From: Actinomycetota bacterium | Lineage (GTDB): Bacteria; Actinomycetota; Actinomycetes; JACCUZ01 | Reading direction: 5' to 3' | DNA: 64,000 nt | NCBI GenBank assembly: GCA_030841035.1 | Contig: JAVEDI010000063.1 | Location: forward strand, 1 to 64,000 | Part shown: one piece after another, positions 56,553 through 64,000 of the stretch | How the letters are laid out: every line of letters begins with the position of its first letter | How positions within the stretch are numbered: position 1 is the stretch's first letter | The notes under the pieces: model-generated | Databases searched by the model: none | The model's input: the letters and a program-made list of their open reading frames with translations, nothing else | What the model was told of the DNA's origin: nothing | Program-made: the position numbers and the translations under genes

Positions 56553-56611
56553 CTTCTACTCCTTGCATCCATGGCCGGCCAAGCGGCTCTCGTGAGACGA
56601 CAACCGAGTCA

Positions 56612-57406
56612 TCACGTCTTCCTGACCGCGCGCGCCGCTTGGCGGGACTGGGAAGCCGTGGTCATCGACTCGTAACGGCTGTCCATCACTCGCGAGACCG
56701 GGTCGCCAGCCAGGATCGAGTTGCGCATGTGCCGTTCGCTGGCGGACATCTCCTCCGCACGGGCAATCACGCGCTCCACCTCCGCCGCAGCAATCATGAC
56801 CACACCGCTGCGGTCGGCGACGATGAAGTCCCCAGGGTTGATGGTGCGCCCGCTCAGCACGATCGGCTCCTCGACCGCGTCCTCCACGGTGCGACCTCGC
56901 GCACTGACGGGTGTCACGGAACGCGCGAAGACCGGCAAGCCGAGTTCCTCGGCCTCCTCGACGTCACGACAGGCGCCGTCGACGATGACCGCGCGGACCC
57001 CTCGCACCGAAGCAGCCGCGCTGAGCAGCCCACCCCAGCCGGCCGAGTCACAGCGTCCCTGGTGCGCGACGGCGATGATGTCGCCTGGCGCGCTGCGCTC
57101 GATAGCACGGCATCCCAAGTGCACCTTCGACGCCGGCGCAGGCTCGTCGAAGTTGAGGCGCCGCAACTGCATCGTGCGGACGCGGCCGGCGACCCGGCCG
57201 CAGGCCCATAGCGGGGCGATACCGGGCAAGGCTCCGAACAGGCCCAGTTGGTCGACGGCATCCGAGACGACACAGGTGTCCAAGGCCTCCAGGCGGGACG
57301 CCACCGACCGTTTCAGCACGTCGTCGACCCTTCCTTCGCGCGGGGTGTACCACAGGTCTCGCGCCACCGGATCGCTACGAGGTCCACCGGCCGAACGCCA
57401 TTCCAC
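56612..57406 (-). CDS. RraA-family protein (aldolase-like), third copy
   Basis: 264-residue protein of the RraA/4-carboxy-4-hydroxy-2-oxoadipate aldolase family. The family active-site pattern is present as VIVDGACRDVEE (Arg and metal-binding Asp), but the usual Trp-Gly-Glu/Asp before it reads WGGLL here, a change that may alter catalysis. The N terminus is extended by about 40 residues. GTG at 57406 follows AGGAGG; the open frame reaches 57442. It overlaps the 3' end of the dioxygenase gene by 32 bp, so it is coupled to it. The LigK/GalC-type aldolase splits the hydrated ring-fission product. Confidence 0.85.
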   Translation of the reverse strand: MEWRSAGGPRSDPVARDLWYTPREGRVDDVLKRSVASRLEALDTCVVSDAVDQLGLFGALPGIAPLWACGRVAGRVRTMQLRRLNFDEPAPASKVHLGCRAIERSAPGDIIAVAHQGRCDSAGWGGLLSAAASVRGVRAVIVDGACRDVEEAEELGLPVFARSVTPVSARGRTVEDAVEEPIVLSGRTINPGDFIVADRSGVVMIAAAEVERVIARAEEMSASERHMRNSILAGDPVSRVMDSRYESMTTASQSRQAARAVRKT

Positions 57407-58331
57407 ATCCAGTGCCTCCTGCCGACCGGTAGCCCGGGACATAGTCGACCAACTCGAAGCTGAGATCGGTCAGCGCGCCCGCCGCAACGAGCCAGTTCTT
57501 GATCTCGGACGATCCCGACTGGAGCCTGGCCTCGGGAATGGCGCCGAGACTGTCGGCATCCCTCGCCTCGATGGCCTTGATCACGGACCTGTCCAGCTCC
57601 TCGTCCACGACGAAGTGACTGAGACCGCCCGATGCGATCACTCCGACCCGCATGTCCGCCGGCCACGAGGCCACCGCATCGCGTACCGCCTGACCTAGGG
57701 CATAGCAGCGGGCGGCGGTCGGCTGATTGGGCGGGAAGTAGGTGTTCAGCATGATCGGCACGACGGGGATGATGCGGTCGCCCATGAGCCTGAGCCGGAC
57801 AAACGTGAACGCATGACCGAGCGAGCGAGCTTCGGGCTGCTTGTTCATCTGGGCGACGTCGAAGTCACTGGCAACCAACTGCTCGATGAGGTGCTTGGCG
57901 AGGGGCGCTGCGACGGGATAGTCCTCGCGTTGCGCTGCGTGCTTGGCCCACATCGCCGCCGCCCGTGACTCCGGGACATCGGTCATGTCTCGGGGAATGT
58001 CCGTGATCTTGTCGCCCCAGTAGATCGCGACCGCAGGCATGCTTTCCTCGCTGAAGAGCTCCGCCTGGTCGTCGCCCACCACGATCACAGCATCCAGGTT
58101 GGCGGCCTGAAGCTCCAGACCGACAACCCGAACCGCTTCCTGGACAGCGTCATACTTCCGTTGCCAGACATCCGGTGTCAGCTCATGGGCGAGCCCGTCG
58201 CCGACCTCCTTGACCAGCTCCTCGTACCTTGTTCGCTTGCGGTCGAGCTCGCCGTGCTTTCCCCACCACTGCGGCGTCAGGCTCACTTGTGAGCCATGCG
58301 AGGTACCCAGCCCTAGAACGATGGTCGCCAT
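57375..58331 (-). CDS. LigB-type extradiol aromatic-ring dioxygenase
   Basis: 318-residue class III (LigB superfamily) extradiol dioxygenase, which opens catechol-type rings next to the hydroxyls using Fe(II). The N-terminal iron-site LGLGTSHG has H12, and SGGLSHFVVDEELD with a second catalytic His is near residue 245. PVVPIMLNTYFPPNQP is also typical. No LigA alpha subunit was found nearby, and the usual LigA part is absent. ATG at 58331 follows AGGGAGACAG. It comes 82 bp after a LigJ-like gene and overlaps the RraA gene. Confidence 0.88.
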   Translation of the reverse strand: MATIVLGLGTSHGSQVSLTPQWWGKHGELDRKRTRYEELVKEVGDGLAHELTPDVWQRKYDAVQEAVRVVGLELQAANLDAVIVVGDDQAELFSEESMPAVAIYWGDKITDIPRDMTDVPESRAAAMWAKHAAQREDYPVAAPLAKHLIEQLVASDFDVAQMNKQPEARSLGHAFTFVRLRLMGDRIIPVVPIMLNTYFPPNQPTAARCYALGQAVRDAVASWPADMRVGVIASGGLSHFVVDEELDRSVIKAIEARDADSLGAIPEARLQSGSSEIKNWLVAAGALTDLSFELVDYVPGYRSAGGTGCGMAFGRWTS

Positions 58332-58413
58332 CGCTGTCTCCCTGCAGTCGTAACCGTCCTGCTGCGCGCAGCGTCTCGGTGGTGCCGTCGGCGCCGCCCA
58401 TCGGACATCGGTC

Positions 58414-59394
58414 TCATGCGAATGCTCGTCGGTAAAGGCGCTTGGCGTTCGTCTCGTACACCTGACGGCGGTCCTCGTCGGTGAGGATGTCGAGCGCGTC
58501 GATGACCGGCTTGAGATCGTCCAGTGACTGACCGGTCCGCGGGTCGACGACCGCACCGGTCCCCGGTCTCTCCGTGCCGAACAGGCAGTTGCCAGGTCCG
58601 ACCACCCTGAACAACAACTCGAGCGCCTCGGAGGAGTAGAGAACTGTGTCGAAGTGGAGCTTGCGTAGCCGATCGGTGAAGTCCTCGCCGCCCGTCTTGA
58701 GGTTCCTCGCGCGGAACCGGCCCAGCTGGTAGGGGATCGCTCCGCCGCCGTGCGCCACGACGATCTTCAGTTCGGGAAAGTCCTCGAAGACCCGCGACTG
58801 GAGGAGGCCGATGACCGCGATGCTCTCCTCGTTGATGAAGTGCAACGAGTACGACTCGCGTGGGGAGCTGCAGCTCGCGGAATGGATCATTGCTGGGACG
58901 TCCAGCTCACAGAGCTTCTCGTACAGCGGATACCAGTACCCATCCCCCAGACCAGGCTGAGGCGTACCATCCGCCTCGCAGGGATCCGGGTTGAGCAGGC
59001 ATCCCACGAAACCCAACTCAAGGACACACCGCTCGAGCTCCGCCACGACCGGCGCCAGATCCGTAACACGGAACTGGGGAAGACCGGCGACACCACGGAA
59101 GTGTTCGGGGAACAAGCCACATTGCCGCTGGATGATGTCGTTGACGTACCTCGTCCAGACGTTCACCACGCCCGTGCCGAAGAGGGAGTGCATCATCGTG
59201 TAGGGACGAGGCGAGATGAACTGGACATCGATCCCCCCCGACGTCAAGACGTTGAGATGGTCAGCGAGCTTGGATCGCAGCAGATCGTCGGACAGTGAGG
59301 GGCCCTTGAAGGGTGATCTCCGGGCGAAGAGCTTGGCTTGGTACTCGTACATCTGTGGCGGCGCCACCAGGTGTCCGTGGATATCGATGATCAA
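58414..59394 (-). CDS. LigJ-like amidohydrolase (4-oxalomesaconate hydratase type)
   Basis: 326-residue metal-dependent amidohydrolase of the ACMSD superfamily. The N-terminal IDIHGH gives H6 and H8. PAMIHSAS and IVVAHGGGAIPY hold later metal histidines, and NCLFGTERPG is near the end. LigJ in protocatechuate and gallate 4,5-cleavage has the same layout, including FVGCLLNPDPCE. It probably hydrates 4-oxalomesaconate. ACMSD-type decarboxylation is the main alternative. ATG overlaps the RidA stop by 4 bp. Confidence 0.87.
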   Translation of the reverse strand: MIIDIHGHLVAPPQMYEYQAKLFARRSPFKGPSLSDDLLRSKLADHLNVLTSGGIDVQFISPRPYTMMHSLFGTGVVNVWTRYVNDIIQRQCGLFPEHFRGVAGLPQFRVTDLAPVVAELERCVLELGFVGCLLNPDPCEADGTPQPGLGDGYWYPLYEKLCELDVPAMIHSASCSSPRESYSLHFINEESIAVIGLLQSRVFEDFPELKIVVAHGGGAIPYQLGRFRARNLKTGGEDFTDRLRKLHFDTVLYSSEALELLFRVVGPGNCLFGTERPGTGAVVDPRTGQSLDDLKPVIDALDILTDEDRRQVYETNAKRLYRRAFA

Positions 59395-59789
59395 TTCAGG
59401 TCACCGCCTCCGAGCACGGCGATGACCTGCAGCTGCACGCGCATCGGGCCGTCGGCCCGCGCGTCCATTGCGTGCCGCGCTGGCCGGTCGTCGGGGTCCG
59501 GATACATGGCCAGCCAGCAGTCGTCGACCAACTGTCGGTCCCGACGGTCCCGGAGGAAGACCGTCACCAGGCCGATGCCCGAGAGGTCACCCCCCGCGTG
59601 GCGAACCAGCGCTGCCATGTTCTCGAAGGCCACCCGAATCTCATCCTTGGCGTCCTGCGGATAAGACCCGGTCTCGGGATCCTTTCCGTTGATGGCCGAG
59701 GAGAAGAACAAGTCCCCGATCCTGGCACCGTTGGGAATTGGTGCCTTGTGTCCCACACCTGGCAGATGAATCGCCTTCCGCTTGCTCAC
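59391..59789 (-). CDS. RidA/YjgF family protein
   Basis: 132-residue protein of the RidA family, trimers that hydrolyse enamines/imines or, in relatives such as 2-aminomuconate deaminase, deaminate ring-opening products. GDLFFSSAINGKDPETGSYP and FENMAALVRHAGGDLSGI are typical, and the C-terminal RVQLQVIAVLG strand lies near the site of the usual ligand arginine. Its start and stop overlap neighbours by 4 bp. A deaminase role would fit if the substrate has ring nitrogen. Confidence 0.88.
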   Translation of the reverse strand: MSKRKAIHLPGVGHKAPIPNGARIGDLFFSSAINGKDPETGSYPQDAKDEIRVAFENMAALVRHAGGDLSGIGLVTVFLRDRRDRQLVDDCWLAMYPDPDDRPARHAMDARADGPMRVQLQVIAVLGGGDLN

Positions 59790-60460
59790 GGGGCTCCCTG
59801 GTCGCTCGTCTCGCCTGAGACGAGGTCGGTGGACTCTTGTTCTGTCTCGGTGAGAAGTTGCCGCCAGCCGTAGAGATCCAGGGTGTGAGCGCCGGCGCGG
59901 ATCGCTTCGATCATGGCGGCCTCCTTGACCTGCCGGGCTTTGGCCTCAACAAGCACGCGCCCGACATCTGCCCTCGGGAGGCAGATGACGCCGTCTCGGT
60001 CCGCGACCACGAGGTCGCCTGCCGCGACGACCACGCCACCCACATCGGTCGGCCCGCCGAGGGTGCCCACACCCGCCTTGTAGGTGCCCAACATTGATAC
60101 GCCCCGGGCAAAGACCGGGAACCCCAGCATCTCCAGCGAGTCGATGTCGCGGACACCCCCGTCGATCACGAGCCCGGCGATTCCCTGGCGCTGTGCAGCG
60201 CGGGTGAGAACTTCACCCCAGTAGCCGACGAGCAGGCCTCCGCCGTCAACCACGAGGATCGAACCAGCCGGCGCGAGCTCGACCGCTGTGTGCAGGGCCA
60301 GGTTGTCGCCGGGCAGGCAGCCGACGGGGTACGCCGGCGCGCAAGCCTCCGCGCCGGACCACGCCGGGCGCAGCCGCGGATCGAGTGCGCACGGCAACTT
60401 CGATGCCTCGTAGATCGTCGAAGTGCCCAGCGCCAGCCAGACCTCGGCAGCGACGTTCAA
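59786..60460 (-). CDS. RraA-family protein (aldolase-like), second copy
   Basis: 224-residue RraA-family protein. ILVVDGGGLLVGYWGEVLTRAA and LVIDGGVRDIDSLEMLGFPVF carry the WGE and Arg-Asp active-site residues expected for 4-hydroxy-4-methyl-2-oxoglutarate/4-carboxy-4-hydroxy-2-oxoadipate aldolases. The start codon is TTG at 60460, overlapping the previous stop (TTGA) with GAAGGAG upstream, so translation is coupled. A non-aldolase role cannot be excluded, since some RraA proteins only bind RNase E. Confidence 0.88.
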   Translation of the reverse strand: MNVAAEVWLALGTSTIYEASKLPCALDPRLRPAWSGAEACAPAYPVGCLPGDNLALHTAVELAPAGSILVVDGGGLLVGYWGEVLTRAAQRQGIAGLVIDGGVRDIDSLEMLGFPVFARGVSMLGTYKAGVGTLGGPTDVGGVVVAAGDLVVADRDGVICLPRADVGRVLVEAKARQVKEAAMIEAIRAGAHTLDLYGWRQLLTETEQESTDLVSGETSDQGAP

Positions 60461-61149
60461 CGGGCTCCTTCACTGTCCGCGCGCCGCTGAAGCTCGTGGT
60501 ATCCGGTGAGTCCCCGAGCTACGGCAAGGGTCACGCCATTGCGCACCGACTGCACGACGCGAGTCTCGGCCGCAACGATCTCCTTGGCGACCGCGGCCAC
60601 CTCCTCCGCCTTGTCCCAGGCGACAACAACCACACCATCGTCGTCACCGATGACCAGGTCTCCGGGCCTGACCTGCACGTCCCCGAGAGTGACGACCGCC
60701 CCTACGTCTGCGACCTCCACGCGATCCTTGCCCGTCCGCATGAACCGTCCAAGGCTGTACACGGGATAACCGAGCTCCGCGGGACGGTGCACGTCTCGGC
60801 AGACCCCGTTGATCACGGTGCCGGCGATGCCGCGACCGTGGGCCACGGTCGTGAGGATGTCTCCCCAGACGGTGCAGTCCATCCGCCCGCCGTTGTCGAG
60901 GACCACCACCTGGCCAGAGAGACAGTCATCCAGATAGTCCCCGACGGTTCCTTTGGCCGCGCCCACCGGGACATAACGGACTGTGAAGGCGGGTCCAGCC
61001 ATCCGCTGGCCGGTGAACAGAGGCGCGATCCCGAGCGCACTGCCGGGGATGCCGAGCCGGTCGAGGGCGTCCGAGACAGCGGCGGCACCTGCCGCAAGCA
61101 GCAGCTCGCACACGGTGCGCTGGGATGTCTGTCGCAATGTGTCGGTCAC
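60457..61149 (-). CDS. RraA-family protein (aldolase-like), first copy
   Basis: 230-residue RraA-family protein. VVVLDNGGRMDCTVWGDIL and TVINGVCRDVHRPAELGYPV contain the WGD and Arg-Asp active-site patterns. GTG at 61149 is chosen because GGAGG lies 7 bp upstream; the open frame runs to 61176. It follows the ABC ATPase gene and heads four genes joined by 4-bp overlaps (two RraA proteins, RidA, LigJ-like hydratase). It may make, together with the second copy, a hetero-oligomer or act on a second aldol product. Confidence 0.87.
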   Translation of the reverse strand: MTDTLRQTSQRTVCELLLAAGAAAVSDALDRLGIPGSALGIAPLFTGQRMAGPAFTVRYVPVGAAKGTVGDYLDDCLSGQVVVLDNGGRMDCTVWGDILTTVAHGRGIAGTVINGVCRDVHRPAELGYPVYSLGRFMRTGKDRVEVADVGAVVTLGDVQVRPGDLVIGDDDGVVVVAWDKAEEVAAVAKEIVAAETRVVQSVRNGVTLAVARGLTGYHELQRRADSEGAR

Positions 61150-61219
61150 CACAGGACCTCCACGTCTGTACTCCACACTCCGACCAGGTGATGTGTCACG
61201 TCGGTGACCCTCTCGAAGC

Positions 61220-62437
61220 TCATGCGGACCCCAGAGCGCTCAACGGCGAGTCGTCCATGCGAGCCTCACTCTCATCATCGGGTTCATGCTGGGTCTCGGG
61301 GGTCGTGCCGTGTTCGTCGGAGACGACGATGCAGTGCTCAGTCGGAAACTCGACGAAGATCTCCTGCCGGCGCCGAAGCTCGACGTCTGGATGCTGGCGG
61401 CTGATCAACAGCTGCTTTCCCACTGAGACGTGGTACTCGGCGCTCTCGCCCAAGAACAGGACGTAGTCGATCGTGCCGGGCAGGACGTTGGCCGTGCCGC
61501 TCGACGGCTCCTGAGCATGGAGCCGGAGGTTCTCCGGCCTGATGGAAAGGGAAGCCTGGTCGTGCTCACGGATCGCCGTAGGGCAGATGGCCTCGAGCAC
61601 CCCTGCCGGGGTGTCCAGTCTGAGGGTCTCGCCACGACCCTTGCCGAGAATGGTTGCGTCGAGCAGATTGGTTCGGCCGACGAACGTAGCGACGAAGCGG
61701 GTAGCGGGTCGCCGGTACAGCTGACGGGGCGTGGCCTCCTGCACGATCTTCCCGTTTTCCATGACCGCCACCCGGTTCGACATGCTCAGTGCTTCTGACT
61801 GATCGTGGGTGACGTAGAGCGTGGTGACCCCGACCTGCCGTTGCAGCCGTCGCAACTCGGTTCGCATGAGCTCGCGAAGACTCGCGTCGAGGTTGGACAG
61901 CGGCTCGTCAAGCAGCAGAAGCTTCGGCTGCCGCACCAGGGCTCGCGCGAGCGCCAGACGCTGCTGCTGCCCCCCGGAGAGCTTGGTGGCGGGACGATCG
62001 GCGAAGGCCGCAAGCTGCACGGTTTCCAGCGCTTGCATCACGTGTGCTGGTATCTCGTTGCGACGCATCTTTCGCTTGCTCCGGCTCACTCCGCGCAACG
62101 GGAAAGCTACGTTGTCGAAGACGGTCATGTGTGGCCAGATCGCATAGCTCTGGAACACCATGCCGATGTCGCGCTCGTCCGGGCGAATGAAGGTGTTCGG
62201 CTGATGGCTGGAGACCACCGTGCCACCCAGGTAGATCGTGCCTGAGTCGGTACGCTCGAGCCCGGCCACGCAGCGCAGAGTGGTCGTCTTCCCGCAGCCC
62301 GACGGCCCGAGCAGGGTGTAGAACTTGCCCTCCTCGACCTCGAAGGACACTCCGTTCACGGCCCGGGCGCCGTCCTCGGCGCCCGGATAGCGCTTGCCGA
62401 GGCCTTCCACACCGAGGCTCACTTCGATGGCGCTCAC
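61220..62437 (-). CDS. ABC transporter ATP-binding protein (PotA/FbpC type)
   Basis: 405-residue ATPase. Walker A GPSGCGKT is near residue 43, the Q-loop is MVFQSYAIWPHMTV, the signature is LSGGQQQR and Walker B is LLLLDEPLSNLDA. A C-terminal TOBE-like domain follows, as in polyamine, ferric iron and sulfate importers. GTG at 62437 shares one base with the upstream cupin stop (TAGTG). No permease or binding-protein gene for this class is in the window; they may lie beyond the right edge. Its cargo could be an aromatic acid or another organic anion. Confidence 0.93.
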   Translation of the reverse strand: MSAIEVSLGVEGLGKRYPGAEDGARAVNGVSFEVEEGKFYTLLGPSGCGKTTTLRCVAGLERTDSGTIYLGGTVVSSHQPNTFIRPDERDIGMVFQSYAIWPHMTVFDNVAFPLRGVSRSKRKMRRNEIPAHVMQALETVQLAAFADRPATKLSGGQQQRLALARALVRQPKLLLLDEPLSNLDASLRELMRTELRRLQRQVGVTTLYVTHDQSEALSMSNRVAVMENGKIVQEATPRQLYRRPATRFVATFVGRTNLLDATILGKGRGETLRLDTPAGVLEAICPTAIREHDQASLSIRPENLRLHAQEPSSGTANVLPGTIDYVLFLGESAEYHVSVGKQLLISRQHPDVELRRRQEIFVEFPTEHCIVVSDEHGTTPETQHEPDDESEARMDDSPLSALGSA

Positions 62438-63021
62438 TACTGCTGACCTTCCCACTCTGCTGGGTGAAAGTTCTCCCAACCGGCAAGCGCCGAGTCCGGC
62501 GCCAGCTCGACGAACTCCTGGAAGTTCAAGCCGGCGAAGTTGTACAGAGGCTTGGACTTGATCACCAGCATTCGGGCAGGGTGCTCATCGCTGGCGTTGA
62601 AGTGCTGATGGACGACGCCGGGGGGCACGATGAGGCAGTCCCCTGCCTTCCAGTCGGTCCGCTCACCGTCGTGGACGTCGTATCCGACCCCGTTGAGCAC
62701 GTACATGAGCGCGCTGTTCTGGTGACCGTGCTTCTGGGACCTGCCACCGGGGGCAAGCTCTTCAAACGCGGCTTGGATCGTCTGCATGAGACCCATGCCG
62801 GGGTTGAGCAGGGTCTTGTTCCACTTCACGGGCCCGTTCTTCCACGGCTTCTCCGACGTCTTGTAGATGCGGGGTGCCTCTCGCTGCCGGCGCCGCTCCT
62901 CCAGGAGGCTGTACTTGCCGCTGCGGATGGCGCGGACAAATACTCGGCCACCTTCGTAGTGTCGTTCCACCTTGGCCGTCAGCTCTGCCTCGGTGGTGCG
63001 AGCCTGCTCGCTCTCAAGCAT
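62437..63021 (-). CDS. Cupin-domain protein (second)
   Basis: 194-residue single-cupin protein. The metal motif 1 is H-G-H (GGRSQKHGHQNSALMYVLNG) with the usual trailing glutamate replaced by Ser-Ala-Leu, and motif 2 is GVVHQHFNA. The N-terminal 60 residues are basic and helical. ATG at 63021 is used because no earlier start codon fits; the ribosome site GAAGGG is distant. It is preceded by another cupin gene (53 bp gap). Possible roles include a dioxygenase or isomerase; resemblance to gentisate-type bicupins is only structural. Confidence 0.8.
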   Translation of the reverse strand: MLESEQARTTEAELTAKVERHYEGGRVFVRAIRSGKYSLLEERRRQREAPRIYKTSEKPWKNGPVKWNKTLLNPGMGLMQTIQAAFEELAPGGRSQKHGHQNSALMYVLNGVGYDVHDGERTDWKAGDCLIVPPGVVHQHFNASDEHPARMLVIKSKPLYNFAGLNFQEFVELAPDSALAGWENFHPAEWEGQQ

Positions 63022-63073
63022 TTCTTGGTGCGCCCTTCGGTCGATGAACAGGGGACGTGGACGTCGGGTCCGC

Positions 63074-63631
63074 TCAGTAGCCGCGGTAGGTCGGTGCGGC
63101 TTCCAGCTGCTCGAGGTCATGACAGCCGAGCCACTTGAAGACGCGGGAGGTCGCGCTGAGCAACCGGACAGGTGCGTCGCCGTCAAGGTTGAAGTGCTGA
63201 TGGACGGTGTTTACGGGGATGAACATCCAGTCCGTTGCCTCCCAGTCGTACCGGGTGGGCGCGTCGGCTACCCGCCAGTTGAACGTTTCGCCCATCTCGG
63301 CCAGGTCCACGTCCCAGTGCAACGAGTAGCCACGACCTTCGAGGATGAAGACGAACTCCTCAGCCATGTGCCGATGCCTGCCCGACCGTCCGTCGGGAGG
63401 TAGCTCTTGCACGTACGCGTCGATGTCGAAGACGTGCGGGTTCAGGTCTGGGTGGGCGATGTGAGTCAAGAGTCCCTGAGCACAGTCCTCCGTGACCTGA
63501 TCCTCTGCTCGGATGATGTGCGGGGCGGACCGCAGACGCCGTTGTTCGCGGGCGCTGGCCAGGTCCTGCGCATAGAACGCTGCCTCTGCACGCCCGGCAG
63601 GCTGCGTGCGGGACTCGTCGTAGGGTTTCAT
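63074..63631 (-). CDS. Cupin-domain protein (first)
   Basis: 185-residue single-cupin protein. Motif 1 is GRSGRHRHMAEEFVFILEG with two His and a Glu, the classic metal triad, and motif 2 is NTVHQHFNLDG. ATG at 63631 overlaps the AAA+ ATPase stop by 4 bp. The two adjacent cupins share HQHFN but otherwise differ, suggesting two halves of a bicupin enzyme or two related metalloenzymes. Confidence 0.82.
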   Translation of the reverse strand: MKPYDESRTQPAGRAEAAFYAQDLASAREQRRLRSAPHIIRAEDQVTEDCAQGLLTHIAHPDLNPHVFDIDAYVQELPPDGRSGRHRHMAEEFVFILEGRGYSLHWDVDLAEMGETFNWRVADAPTRYDWEATDWMFIPVNTVHQHFNLDGDAPVRLLSATSRVFKWLGCHDLEQLEAAPTYRGY

Positions 63632-64000
63632 CTACCGTCCATTCCGGTGCGCATGTCGGTCAGGTGCTCCGATGTGTTCAACCGCTGACCCAGGTGCCGG
63701 GCCGCAGCTTGATCGAGATGGTTCGCCCGGACGCGGGCATGACGGGCGAAGTTGGCCTCGCGCAGAGCGGTCATCCGGGCTACGTCGCAGATGGCCGTGA
63801 GGTCAGCGCCCGTCATTCCTTCAGTACGTACCGCGACAGAGGCGACGCTGCCTTCGAGGGCCTCGCTGTCCGACCCTGAAAGGAACTGTCGGAGCTTGAC
63901 TCTCAGGATCGCGTCGCGAGCGCGGACATCCGGCAAGGGGACATGGATCTTGGTCCCGAGACGTCCGGGCCGTAGCAAGGCGGGATCGACCAGGTCGGGG
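63628..64000 (-). CDS. AAA+ ATPase, C-terminal part (5' end outside window)
   Basis: 124 codons are present. DPALLRPGRLGTKIHVPLPD is the second-region homology segment of Cdc48/FtsH-type AAA ATPases with the arginine-finger region, and EGMTGADLTAICDVARMTALRE is the sensor-2/lid helix. The Walker motifs lie beyond the right edge. It overlaps the cupin start, so it belongs to the catabolic operon. Such an ATPase could activate or unfold a metalloenzyme; this is inference. Confidence 0.85.
   Translation of the reverse strand, partial: PDLVDPALLRPGRLGTKIHVPLPDVRARDAILRVKLRQFLSGSDSEALEGSVASVAVRTEGMTGADLTAICDVARMTALREANFARHARVRANHLDQAAARHLGQRLNTSEHLTDMRTGMDGR

Overview
The window looks like chromosomal DNA of a high-GC Gram-positive bacterium (Actinomycetota). 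The evidence is the very high G+C at third codon positions, frequent GTG starts, AGGAGG-type ribosome sites, a DUF4242 protein of the Streptomyces type, a large LuxR-type (LAL) regulator and a ribose-type ABC system with lipoprotein binding protein. No rRNA, tRNA, CRISPR array, insertion sequence or integrase was recognised.

Layout. 1-18.5 kb is a mixed, mostly housekeeping stretch: the 5' part of cytochrome c oxidase subunit I (ctaD), two glycosyltransferases, an Hsp20 chaperone with a conserved small protein, an NCS1 permease, aroE, two secreted proteins, a MarR-GNAT fusion regulator divergent from a translationally coupled cyclase/TPP-enzyme pair, DUF2071, DUF4242, a LAL regulator and a VOC protein. 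18.6-28.3 kb is a galactoside-utilisation locus: solute-binding protein, two permeases and a GH2 beta-galactosidase on the minus strand, divergent from a DeoR regulator, galT and galK. The ABC system imports the sugar, LacZ releases galactose, GalK phosphorylates it and GalT transfers UMP to galactose-1-phosphate; galE is not here. OsmC and a small lipoprotein, closed by a strong terminator, end this half.

From 29.5 kb to the end the DNA is almost entirely catabolic, and sampled lines look somewhat lower in G+C (about 63% against about 75%). 29.5-52.6 kb holds five transcription units built around cyclic amide chemistry: three dihydropyrimidinase-type cyclic amidohydrolases, an asparaginase, an amidase with a GatC-like partner (AtzG/AtzE-like), a NodB-type deacetylase, a DUF917 gene with a frameshift, a HyuA-type hydantoinase, plus a CoA-transferase, an HMG-CoA-lyase-like enzyme, a tartrate/malate-type dehydrogenase, a 3-hydroxyacyl-CoA dehydrogenase, a hydratase, an MFS carrier and an RbsABC-type importer. 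An IclR regulator sits among them, and three of the promoters share a GATCC-N6-TGG element.

52.7 kb to the right edge is a minus-strand aromatic-catabolism cluster, much of it overlapping or closely spaced genes: AAA+ ATPase (cut by the window), two cupins, ABC ATPase, two RraA-family proteins, RidA, a LigJ-like amidohydrolase, a LigB-type extradiol dioxygenase, a third RraA-family protein, a Rieske oxygenase, a zinc alcohol dehydrogenase, a small DUF4177-like protein and a MetE-like protein. LigB-LigJ-RraA matches the logic of gallate/protocatechuate meta-cleavage (ring opening, hydration, aldol cleavage). The best reading of the right half is an accessory locus that takes up a nitrogen-containing cyclic, possibly aromatic, substrate, opens amide rings, and sends the carbon skeleton through ring cleavage or CoA-dependent steps. 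The actual substrate cannot be read from the sequence.
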